Source: RGIG1828 sp045541875
GTDB lineage: Bacteria > Bacillota > Clostridia > UMGS1810
Direction of reading: 5' to 3'
DNA length: 27,588 bases
NCBI GenBank assembly: GCA_045541875.1
Contig: JAZQJX010000061.1
Location: 1-27,588, forward strand
In this document: one piece after another, positions 1 to 6,967 of the stretch
How the letters are laid out: each line of letters starts with the position of its first letter
How positions within the stretch are numbered: position 1 is the first letter of the stretch
Notes under the pieces: model-generated
Told to the model about the DNA's origin: nothing
The model's input: the letters and a program-made list of their open reading frames with translations, nothing else
Database searches by the model: none
Made by a program: the position numbers and the translations under genes

Positions 1-4
1 TGAA

Positions 5-111
5 CCTAAAACAAGATAAAATTGTTTGTTTTTCAAGGCGGAAGGTCGCAGGAATACTGACGTATTTCAAGACCGACAACGAGGAAAAACATCTATTTTA
101 CTTGTTTTAGG
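5..111. repeat. Long imperfect nested inverted repeat (structured intergenic element)
   Basis: The outer arms are roughly 5-20 and 95-111 (CCTAAAACAAGATAAAAT-like against ATTTTACTTGTTTTAGG). Inside them, GTTTTTC at 28-34 pairs with GAAAAAC at 84-90, GGTC at 44-47 pairs with GACC at 71-74, and GGAATAC at 51-57 pairs with GTATTTC at 62-68 around a 4-nt loop. The whole stretch can fold as one long hairpin on either strand. It has no convincing coding potential. This organisation resembles small dispersed palindromic repeats or MITE-like elements of Clostridia genomes, but only one copy is visible here, so the repeat status is inferred. Confidence 0.5.
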
Positions 112-128
112 CGAGTTCGGATACTGAC

Positions 129-209
129 GCAACTGCTTAAGAAAAGCGAATTTGCTCCGCACTCCCGCCGCAGGCGGTGCGGCGAAGCCGCTTTTCTTGT
201 TAAATTGCT
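129..209. repeat. Second nested GC-rich hairpin, possible terminator or repeat element
   Basis: AAGAAAAGCG at 139-148 pairs perfectly with CGCTTTTCTT at 189-198, and flanking bases (GCAA at 129-132 with TTGC at 205-208) extend the pairing imperfectly. Inside sits a GC-rich stem: CCGCAC at 157-162 with GTGCGG at 177-182, and CGCC with GGCG around a short loop. The run of T residues in the right arm could serve termination of an upstream gene lying outside the window. It ends just before the cysK promoter. Confidence 0.5.
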
Positions 210-225
210 TGTGACAGCAAACCAA

Positions 226-254
226 TTGACATTTTCAAATATAAATAATATAAT
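226..254 (+). promoter_or_regulatory. Consensus sigma-A type promoter of cysK
   Basis: TTGACA at 226-231 and TATAAT at 249-254 are both perfect consensus hexamers separated by exactly 17 bases. The predicted transcript would start near 261, leaving a leader of only about 25 nt before the cysK start. That leaves no room for an S-box or T-box type leader. GAGGTG at 276-281 is the ribosome site. Confidence 0.85.
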
Positions 255-286
255 TATTGTGTATATTAGTTTTATGAGGTGAAAAA

Positions 287-1216
287 ATGTCAATCATATA
301 TAAATCTGTTTCAGAACTTGTGGGGAAAACTCCATTGATGGAACTTACAAAAATCGAAAAAGAATATAACCTTTATGCAAAACTTCTTGCAAAACTTGAA
401 TTTTTCAATCCTCTTGGTTCTTGCAAGGACAGAGTTGCAAGAGAAATGATAGACGACGCTGAAAAAAGAGGAATCTTAAAACCCGGCTCCGTAATAATCG
501 AGCCGACATCGGGAAACACAGGCATAGGTCTTGCTGGAATCGGTGCATCAAGAGGGTACAGAGTCATCATCGTTATGCCTGACACCATGAGTCAGGAAAG
601 AATCCGCATAATGAAAGCCTATGGGGCAGAAGTGGTTTTGTCAAAGGGCTCAGAGGGGATGAAAGGCGCAATAGAGGTGGCAGAGGAAATTGCAAAAAAA
701 GAAAAGGACAGTTTCATCGCAGGACAGTTTGAAAATCCTGCAAACCCAATGGCACACCTAAAGACCACAGGCCCAGAAATATATGAAGATACAGACGGAA
801 ATGTCGATATCTTTGTTGCAGGTGTGGGCACGGGAGGCACCATAAGCGGTGTCGGAAAGTATTTAAAAGAGAAAAACCCTGACATAAAAATTGTTGCAGT
901 AGAGCCCAAAGATTCACCGCTTCTTTCAGAGGGCAGAGCAGGCTCACACAAAATTCAGGGAATAGGAGCAAATTTTGTTCCTGATTGCTTAGATACACAA
1001 ATCTATGACGAAATAATTACCGTGTCAACAGAAGATGCCTATGCACTTTCGAGAGATATGGGAAAAAAAGAGGGAGTACTTGTTGGTATTTCTTCAGGTG
1101 CTGCTCTTTGGGCGGCAACGCAGATTGGAAAAAGAGAAGAAAACAGGGGAAAGACAATTGTAGCACTTTTGCCTGATACAGGCGACAGATATCTTTCTAC
1201 AGAACTTTTTGAATAG
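287..1216 (+). CDS. cysK: Cysteine synthase (O-acetylserine sulfhydrylase), PLP-dependent
   Basis: The 309-residue protein is the normal length for CysK. It makes L-cysteine and acetate from O-acetyl-L-serine and sulfide in the cytoplasm, using pyridoxal phosphate. The PLP lysine is K47 in NPLGSCKDR, where most CysK proteins have SVKDR. The phosphate and substrate loop TSGNTG is at 74-79, and a glycine-rich PLP-phosphate loop GVGTGGTISG lies near 178-187. The start ATG is fixed by GAGGTG six bases upstream and by the excellent promoter at 226-254. The mnmA start lies only 8 bases after the stop, so the two are probably cotranscribed. A cystathionine beta-synthase-like or O-phosphoserine-using variant cannot be excluded, but the family is certain. 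Confidence 0.95.
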   Translation: MSIIYKSVSELVGKTPLMELTKIEKEYNLYAKLLAKLEFFNPLGSCKDRVAREMIDDAEKRGILKPGSVIIEPTSGNTGIGLAGIGASRGYRVIIVMPDTMSQERIRIMKAYGAEVVLSKGSEGMKGAIEVAEEIAKKEKDSFIAGQFENPANPMAHLKTTGPEIYEDTDGNVDIFVAGVGTGGTISGVGKYLKEKNPDIKIVAVEPKDSPLLSEGRAGSHKIQGIGANFVPDCLDTQIYDEIITVSTEDAYALSRDMGKKEGVLVGISSGAALWAATQIGKREENRGKTIVALLPDTGDRYLSTELFE

Positions 1217-1224
1217 GTGATTTG

Positions 1225-2280
1225 ATGAATAAAAAAGCACTTGTAGCAATGAGCGGCGGAGTTGATTCTTCCGTTGCCGCTTATCTGATGAAAAAAGAAG
1301 GCTATGAAATTTCAGGAGCAATAATGCGTCTTTGTGATGATTTTGGTGAAGATTCATCGTCTTCCGTAAATGATGCAAGGATGATTTGTGAGCGCCTTGA
1401 CGCTCCGTTTTACGTGTTTGACTACAGAGACGATTTCAAAACCTTTGTTGTGGAAGACTTTGTAAGAGTGTATGACGAGGGCGGAACACCAAACCCTTGT
1501 GTGGTGTGCAACAAAAAAATGAAGTTTGGAAAATTCATAGACGGCGCAAAGGCAGCAGGCATAGACCTGATTGCCACAGGACACTATGCAAGAATTGAAA
1601 AATCCGGTGACAGATTCTTATTAAAAAAAGGCTCAGATTCTTCAAAAGATCAGAGTTATTTTCTCTATCATCTAACACAAAATCAACTTTCACACACGCT
1701 GTTTCCTCTTGGCTCAATGTCAAAAGATGAAATAAGAGAAATTGCAAAAGAAAACGGTTTTGTCACCGCCCACAAAAAAGAAAGTCAGGACATATGTTTC
1801 GTTCCCTCGGGCGATTATGTGAGTGTTATTGAAAAAGTAACATCAAAAGTTTATCCGGGCGGAAATTTTGTGAATCCGGCAGGTGAAAAGATAGGAAATC
1901 ATAAAGGACATATATATTACACAATCGGTCAGAGAAAAGGTCTCGGCATGGGATTTGGCGAGAAAATGTACGTTCTCGGAAAAGACGCAGGCAAAAATGA
2001 AGTAATTCTTGGAAGTAACCATGATTTGTTTTCAGACACTCTTTTTGCCAATGATTTCAACTGGATAGTATCAGACAATCCGCCCGAAACTTTTCGTGCA
2101 GATGTTAAAATCAGATATGGAGCAAAAGAGGCACCTGCAACTGTTTATGTGACAGAAAAGGATTGTGTGAAAATCGTGTTTGACACCCCTCAGCGTGCCA
2201 TAGCACCGGGACAGGCAGTTGTCCTTTATGACGGCGATGTGGTCCTTGGTGGCGGAACCATCACTGAAAGTGAAAAATAA
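1225..2280 (+). CDS. mnmA: tRNA-specific 2-thiouridylase MnmA
   Basis: This ATP-dependent enzyme puts the 2-thio group on wobble uridine 34 of Lys, Glu and Gln tRNAs, with sulfur delivered from a cysteine desulfurase. The N-terminal ATP pyrophosphatase loop SGGVDSS is at residues 10-16. The two catalytic cysteines expected for the family are C92 in NPCVVCN and C191 in SQDICFV. The C-terminal part has the usual beta-barrel with GQRKGLG. An in-frame TTG at 1222 would add one residue, but ATG at 1225 fits better with AGGTGA just upstream. The length of 351 residues is typical. Its place directly after cysK puts cysteine supply next to a sulfur-transfer tRNA enzyme. Confidence 0.95.
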   Translation: MNKKALVAMSGGVDSSVAAYLMKKEGYEISGAIMRLCDDFGEDSSSSVNDARMICERLDAPFYVFDYRDDFKTFVVEDFVRVYDEGGTPNPCVVCNKKMKFGKFIDGAKAAGIDLIATGHYARIEKSGDRFLLKKGSDSSKDQSYFLYHLTQNQLSHTLFPLGSMSKDEIREIAKENGFVTAHKKESQDICFVPSGDYVSVIEKVTSKVYPGGNFVNPAGEKIGNHKGHIYYTIGQRKGLGMGFGEKMYVLGKDAGKNEVILGSNHDLFSDTLFANDFNWIVSDNPPETFRADVKIRYGAKEAPATVYVTEKDCVKIVFDTPQRAIAPGQAVVLYDGDVVLGGGTITESEK

Positions 2281-2316
2281 AAATATTTTAAGCAGTATAA
2301 CAAAGGAGAGGAATTT

Positions 2317-3600
2317 ATGAAAAAAACAGTTCGTGTCATATCTTTTATCTGCGCACTTGTTATGATTTTTTCTTCATGTGCAACAGAAAAACCTGTTGAA
2401 ATTACATTTCAGGATAACCCTGTGGACAGGGATAACTATGTATCAAATGTAAATGATCCCGGCATAGAAAGAAGTGCAGAATATCTTTCATCACCAAAAC
2501 TCACACATGAAGATGTAAAGCACGCCCTTGATTTTATTATGTCCAAAGTAGACGATAATGTAAGCACATTTGTGGGTAAATATCCGGGAAGTTATGGTGA
2601 AGACCTGACCTATCCCCAAACGGACAACACCGGCTGGACAGAAGGATTTTTCATCGGTATGATATGGCTTGCATATGAATATACAGGAGATGTGAAATAT
2701 AAGCTCATTGCAACAAAGCACTGCGATGCAATGAGAAAACGACTTGAAGATAACATTTCTCTTGAACACCATGACATAGGATTTTTGTATTATCCATCCT
2801 GCGTTAAAGGGTATTTTCTCACAGGCAATGAAAAGATGAAAGAAACCGCTCTTATGGCGGCAGATAAACTTCTGACACGTTATAACGAAAAAGGAAAATA
2901 TATTCAGGCCTGGGGCGAATTTGGAGCGGTGGAAGAATCCCGTCTCATAATAGACACCATGATGAATCTGGAACTTCTCTATTGGGCAAGTGAAGAAAGC
3001 GGAGACAAAAAGTATTTTGATGTGGCAAATGAACACGCAAAAACAACCGCAATGGTGATTATGAGAGATGATGCATCAACTCATCACACTTTCTACATTA
3101 ACCCCGAAACAGGAAATCCGTCTCACGGAGTGACCGATCAGGGCTTGAATGATGATACCGCATGGTCAAGGGGACAGGCTTGGGGAATATACGGATTTAA
3201 CATAAGTTACAAATATACCGGCAATCCTCTTTTTATGCAGGAAGGTACAAAAACCACAAACTACTTTTTAAATCATCTTCCAAAAGATAACATTGCCTAT
3301 TGGGATCTGTCTTTCACAGACAGCAACGAGCCGAGAGACACATCTGCTGCAGCCATTTGTGCAAGCGGGCTTATTGATAATTATAAATATTATGATAACG
3401 AATATAAAGACATATATCTTGGAGCCGCACATCAGATTCTTAAATCCCTTTCCCAAAAGTATACCACAAGGGGAGCATATAGCAATGGAGTTTTAAGAGA
3501 GGGAGTATATTCATACCACGATGACCTTGGAATTAACACACCTCTCATCTGGGGTGACTATTACTACATGGAAGCTTTGATGAAACTCTGGACAATGTAA
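2317..3600 (+). CDS. GH88 unsaturated glucuronyl hydrolase, lipoprotein
   Basis: The 427-residue protein has a lipoprotein signal ending in FSSC (C21 lipidated), so it should sit on the outer face of the membrane. The rest is an alpha/alpha six-hairpin fold. GH88 enzymes hydrate the 4,5-unsaturated uronic acid that a polysaccharide lyase leaves at the non-reducing end. D153 (in HHDIGF) and D213 (in IIDTMMN) match the two catalytic aspartates remembered for Bacillus sp. GL1 UGL (D88, D149). H257, Q275, R285 and W289 in RGQAW keep the same spacing as UGL H193, Q211, R221 and W225. The related GH105 rhamnogalacturonyl hydrolases are less likely given these matches. AAGGAGAGG at 2303-2311 sets the start. 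It lies 36 bases after mnmA and before a terminator, so it may ride on the cysK transcript. Functionally it pairs with the lyase at 11360-14710. Confidence 0.88.
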   Translation: MKKTVRVISFICALVMIFSSCATEKPVEITFQDNPVDRDNYVSNVNDPGIERSAEYLSSPKLTHEDVKHALDFIMSKVDDNVSTFVGKYPGSYGEDLTYPQTDNTGWTEGFFIGMIWLAYEYTGDVKYKLIATKHCDAMRKRLEDNISLEHHDIGFLYYPSCVKGYFLTGNEKMKETALMAADKLLTRYNEKGKYIQAWGEFGAVEESRLIIDTMMNLELLYWASEESGDKKYFDVANEHAKTTAMVIMRDDASTHHTFYINPETGNPSHGVTDQGLNDDTAWSRGQAWGIYGFNISYKYTGNPLFMQEGTKTTNYFLNHLPKDNIAYWDLSFTDSNEPRDTSAAAICASGLIDNYKYYDNEYKDIYLGAAHQILKSLSQKYTTRGAYSNGVLREGVYSYHDDLGINTPLIWGDYYYMEALMKLWTM

Positions 3601-3614
3601 TGATGATTTATGCC

Positions 3615-3654
3615 AAAAACAGTCGACGATAGTAAAAATCGCGGCTGTTTTTTT
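3615..3654 (+). terminator. Intrinsic terminator after the GH88 gene
   Basis: The left arm AAAAACAGTCGACGAT (3615-3630) pairs with ATCGCGGCTGTTTTT (from 3638), with one bulge and one G:U pair and a 7-nt loop. A run of seven T (3648-3654) closes it. It starts 14 bases after the GH88 stop codon. Confidence 0.85.
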
Positions 3655-3726
3655 ACTGTATAGGAAATTACGCAGAATTTAGTTCGCGAGACAAGATGTA
3701 TATCAAATTACGCCCGCGACTTGGGT

Positions 3727-3747
3727 GCAGGCTCAGCCTGCTTTTTT
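3727..3747 (+). terminator. Second short terminator-like hairpin
   Basis: GCAGG (3727-3731) and CCTGC (3737-3741) form a five-base-pair GC-rich stem around a 5-nt loop, followed by six T residues. It lies about 90 bases after the first terminator and may act as a back-up stop or mark the end of a lost small gene. Confidence 0.5.
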
Positions 3748-4029
3748 ATTGGATAATTTTAATAGCTGATTCCGATACCCGTACATATGTTTTGGGTTTC
3801 AAAACTCCATATACTTATATTGCTTAATTATTCTTATATATTGACTTGGAATTTCTTTTTTGTTGAAAAACAATTTTTCGGATGTTACACTTTGAATATG
3901 ATATAAGCGGAATCAACTATGTAATGGTTTTGCATTGAAAATGTGAAAAAACAGGGAAAAATGCCATAAAATCCCGTTTTTTTACACGAGGTCACTCCCG
4001 GAATGAGAATTGTATGTTTCCTTTTGGGG

Positions 4030-4035
4030 TATAAT
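4030..4035 (+). promoter_or_regulatory. Probable -10 element for the AraC-family gene
   Basis: A perfect TATAAT preceded by TTTTGGGG lies 49 bases before the start codon. The bases 17 upstream (GAATTG, 4007-4012) are a poor -35, as expected for an activator-assisted promoter. Assignment rests on sequence alone. Confidence 0.45.
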
Positions 4036-4083
4036 GGAAGTTAAAAATATATGTCAATTTATAGGAAAGAGTGGTGCTAATTT

Positions 4084-4911
4084 ATGTCAATTACTCCGAA
4101 CAGATATCCTGAAAATTTCAAAGAAGATATTTTTGTCAATTTTTGCAATCTGTCGTCCTACATGGATTTTCATTTTCACAGCAACCACTATGAAATATGC
4201 TGTGTTATGAAAGGTAAGCTTGACTATGTTTGCCGTTCGAGACTCCATAGTCTTTCGGCATATGATATTGTTTTTGCAGACAAGAGCGAGCCTCACGCAT
4301 GTGATTGCCCGGGAGAGAGTGCGGAATTTGTGACAATAAATTTTACTGATGCGTTTTTGTCAACGATTCCCGGAGGCCTCATTATTAAAGAAATGTTTGA
4401 TAAGGGTTATCTGAAAACACCATCTGCACACGCCTATAAGATTTCCGAACTCATAACCAAAATGGTTTTTGAAAGTGATTATCCCACTGTTTTTTCTTCA
4501 AATCTTGTGGAGGGCTATGTGAGAGAGCTTCTCATTCAGATTTACCGTATCATAAAAAATATTGATACTCCCAAAAATATTCCCACAAACAGCATCATCG
4601 AAGCGGCAACAAAATATATCTGTTCCAATTTTCAAAGAAAGATATCCTTGGAAGAAGTTGCAGATTTCTGTCACGTGAATAAGTATCATCTTTCGAGACT
4701 TTTTAAGGAAGTTATGGGAGTCGGACTTTTCACTTATCTCAACACCATAAGAATTCACGAAGCATCCGCAATGCTCACAGAAACAGACAGAACTATAATT
4801 GAAATAGCAACTCTTTGCGGATTCGGAAGCGTGAAGAATTTTTGCGCAGTATTCAAAAAAAACAACGGCATATCAGCTCGTGAATTCAGAAAGAAAATGA
4901 AAATCGAATGA
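4084..4911 (+). CDS. AraC-family transcriptional regulator
   Basis: The 275-residue protein has an N-terminal cupin-like ligand-sensing domain (about 1-150; note FHFHSNHYEICCV followed by the Pro/His-rich turn DKSEPHACDCPG). A C-terminal double helix-turn-helix follows (about 170-272). The first HTH includes ISLEEVADFCHVNKYHLSRLFKE, and the second carries the family signature IIEIATLCGFGSVKNFCAVFKK. Such regulators usually activate adjacent sugar-utilisation genes when a mono- or oligosaccharide binds the cupin. It stands alone between the GH88 unit and the six-gene surface operon, in the same orientation, so that operon and its own promoter are the natural targets. The start has an AGGAAAG-type site about 15 bases upstream, slightly far. 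A longer reading frame from about 4010 is in another frame. Confidence 0.92.
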   Translation: MSITPNRYPENFKEDIFVNFCNLSSYMDFHFHSNHYEICCVMKGKLDYVCRSRLHSLSAYDIVFADKSEPHACDCPGESAEFVTINFTDAFLSTIPGGLIIKEMFDKGYLKTPSAHAYKISELITKMVFESDYPTVFSSNLVEGYVRELLIQIYRIIKNIDTPKNIPTNSIIEAATKYICSNFQRKISLEEVADFCHVNKYHLSRLFKEVMGVGLFTYLNTIRIHEASAMLTETDRTIIEIATLCGFGSVKNFCAVFKKNNGISAREFRKKMKIE

Positions 4912-4930
4912 TTTGTATTATGTCCAATAT

Positions 4931-5004
4931 GTCAATGTTTTAGAATAACAGGTCAACAGGCGTGAAGAAATATTCCGTTTGGCGTGATATACTTTGGGTA
5001 TAAG
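4931..5004 (+). promoter_or_regulatory. Candidate regulated promoter of the surface-glycan operon
   Basis: A TATAAG -10 element at 4999-5004 is preceded by TTTGGG, echoing the sequence before the AraC gene's -10 (TTTGGGG then TATAAT). No good -35 is present. About 40-70 bases upstream, GTCAATG (4931-4937) and GTCAACA (4952-4958) form a direct repeat exactly 21 bases apart, two helical turns. That is the geometry often used by AraC-type activators. The binding role is inference. Confidence 0.35.
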
Positions 5005-5045
5005 CTTCATACAGTATTTTGACAGAGTGAAAAGGAGAACAGACA

Positions 5046-6932
5046 GTGAATCAAAAACTTGAACTTAAAATTACAGGTGACATATCAGAGATTTCACAAG
5101 GTCTTGATTTTGTGAAAGATAATTTAAATATAGAAATAACTCAATCAGGAAAAACCGTGTTGGTAAGAAAGTCGGAAAAAGAAACCATAGTATGGGAAAA
5201 GAGCGGAGAATACGGAATTGACTATGCTGAGAAGGCCGACTTCTTCCGTTCTCTTGCAATTTTGTGTGACTGCATAAGATGCGGTGATAAAGGATTTGCC
5301 CTTCGTGAAAAAAGAAAGTTTTCCCAAACAGGAATTATGCTCGATGTTTCAGACAATGCTATTCCAACTGTTGAAACTGTAAAAAAATATCTTGCAAGTG
5401 TGGCACTTATGGGAATAAATATGTTTATGCTCTACACAGAGGATGTTTATGAAATGGAAAAATATCCTATGTTCGGATATATGAGAGGGGCGTACACAAA
5501 AGAGGAACTCAAAAGTGTTGACGATTTTGCAGATAGCCTCGGAATTGAGCTTATTCCCTGCATACAGACTCTTGCACATCTTGATCTTGCCCTGAGATGG
5601 CCATATGCTGCAGGATTCAAGGAAAATACCTATACACTTTTGCCCGACTGTGATGAAACCTATGAATTTATAGAAGAAATGTTCAAAACCTCAAGAGAGT
5701 GTTTCAGAACCAACAAAATCAATGTGGGTATGGATGAAGCGGGAGGACTTGGACTTGGAAAACATCTCCAAAAGCACGGATACGAGAAGTCCTACGACAT
5801 AATGATACGACACATAAACAAGGTTGTGGAAATAGCAGAAAAATATGACTATGAACCAATGATGTGGAGTGACATGTTTTTCAAACTCGGGAACCTCGGA
5901 GGAGACTATGATCTCACATCAAAGATTCCATCCTCTACATCAGATGAACTTCCCGAAAACATAAAAATGATTTACTGGGACTATTGCATTGAGGAAAGTG
6001 CAACCACGAAAGCCGCAATAAAAAAACACGAAGACCTGGGAAGAGAAACATATTTCGCAGGCGGTATCTGGACGTGGAACCGAATCACCATGAACTATGA
6101 TAAGAGCTTAGGATCTGCAACAAAGCAATTGAAAGCCTGCAAGGAGACAGGTGTCGACAAGGTTCTGGTCACAATCTGGGGTGGACACAGAACAAATTAC
6201 ATAAACTTCAACGAAACTCTTCCTGCAATTCAGATATGGGCAGAAAATACATTTTCAGACAGTCCTGATGAAAAACACATTAAAAAAATGTTTAAAATCT
6301 GCACAGGCTATAATCTTGACGACTGGAAAGCACTTTATGTTGATTCTTTTTCTGATGAAGAGATGAAAAAATATAAAGACCCGGTTAACTGGTGTATCAA
6401 TGCGTCGTTCCAGCACTTTTTCCAGGATATAATGACAGGGCTAATGGATAAAACTCTTTCGGGATTTGATTTCAAAAGTCATTTTAAAAAATATCTGGAA
6501 AAAGCAAAAGAAGTTAAAAATCTCGGGGATATGCAATGGATGTTTGATAAAAGCGTCGTACTCTATGAATATCTTATGAAGAAATGCGACATCGGCGTGA
6601 GAATATATAATGCATATAATGAAAATAACAAAGAGGAACTTTCTCATATTTTGGAAACTCTCGGAGAATTAAAAGACCTTCTGGATAAATATGAAGAAAT
6701 TCTCTATTCAATGTGGGTGCGTGAATACAAGATTTTCGGATGGAATGTCCACTCTGCCTACTTTGGCAAGGTGAGAGCGTCAATAACAAATGCCATAAGA
6801 CGAATTTCCGGCTATCTGAGCGGCGAAATTGATCGCCTTGAGGAACTCGAAGTTGAAAAAGTCTACTATAATGACTGTGAATATCCGCTGACAGAAATTT
6901 CAGCACCCGATTCAATGATGTCCGTGTCATAA
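5046..6932 (+). CDS. GH20 beta-N-acetylhexosaminidase, cytoplasmic
   Basis: This 628-residue enzyme should remove terminal beta-linked GlcNAc or GalNAc by substrate-assisted catalysis through the 2-acetamido group. An N-terminal alpha/beta domain (about 1-90) precedes a TIM barrel (about 95-420) and a helical C-terminal region. The barrel has the GH20-style entry QTGIMLDVS, the strand motif IPCIQTLAHLDLALRW, and the paired acidic residues D230-E231 in NVGMDEAGG. These correspond to the conserved Asp-Glu pair of GH20. There is no signal peptide. The start is GTG at 5046, chosen for AGGAGA at 5033-5038. It is the first gene of the operon and the only one of the six without a secretion signal, so it likely works on imported oligosaccharides. 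The exact sugar preference cannot be read from sequence. Confidence 0.85.
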   Translation: MNQKLELKITGDISEISQGLDFVKDNLNIEITQSGKTVLVRKSEKETIVWEKSGEYGIDYAEKADFFRSLAILCDCIRCGDKGFALREKRKFSQTGIMLDVSDNAIPTVETVKKYLASVALMGINMFMLYTEDVYEMEKYPMFGYMRGAYTKEELKSVDDFADSLGIELIPCIQTLAHLDLALRWPYAAGFKENTYTLLPDCDETYEFIEEMFKTSRECFRTNKINVGMDEAGGLGLGKHLQKHGYEKSYDIMIRHINKVVEIAEKYDYEPMMWSDMFFKLGNLGGDYDLTSKIPSSTSDELPENIKMIYWDYCIEESATTKAAIKKHEDLGRETYFAGGIWTWNRITMNYDKSLGSATKQLKACKETGVDKVLVTIWGGHRTNYINFNETLPAIQIWAENTFSDSPDEKHIKKMFKICTGYNLDDWKALYVDSFSDEEMKKYKDPVNWCINASFQHFFQDIMTGLMDKTLSGFDFKSHFKKYLEKAKEVKNLGDMQWMFDKSVVLYEYLMKKCDIGVRIYNAYNENNKEELSHILETLGELKDLLDKYEEILYSMWVREYKIFGWNVHSAYFGKVRASITNAIRRISGYLSGEIDRLEELEVEKVYYNDCEYPLTEISAPDSMMSVS

Positions 6933-6967
6933 CAGAGCACATTCAAGTAAAACGTAGGAGGTTAGCT

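Larger units (their letters stand above)
3655..4083. other. Intergenic region between the GH88 gene and the AraC regulator
   Basis: These 429 bases hold no convincing gene. Visible elements are a second terminator-like hairpin at 3727-3747, two copies of AAATTACGC (near 3664 and 3701), and a small A/T palindrome GAAAAACAATTTTTC at 3865-3879. Near the end is a good -10 hexamer with a weak -35. The AT-rich stretch 3760-3990 is the natural place for regulator binding upstream of the AraC gene, but no operator could be defined. Confidence 0.5.

Noticed and set aside
226..286. Possible S-box or T-box leader for cysK
   Set aside because: The predicted transcript leader is only about 25 nt, too short for any such riboswitch, and the hairpins lie upstream of the promoter.
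93..293. 66-residue frame on the minus strand over the upstream hairpins
   Set aside because: It spans both palindromes and the cysK promoter, has no ribosome site and a composition unlike a real protein.
2491..3036. 181-residue minus-strand frame opposite the GH88 gene
   Set aside because: It is antisense to clearly conserved GH88 catalytic sequence, with no ribosome site and Cys/Phe/His-rich shadow composition.
4010..4210. 66-residue frame overlapping the promoter and the start of the AraC gene
   Set aside because: It is in a different frame from the conserved regulator and runs through the -10 element.
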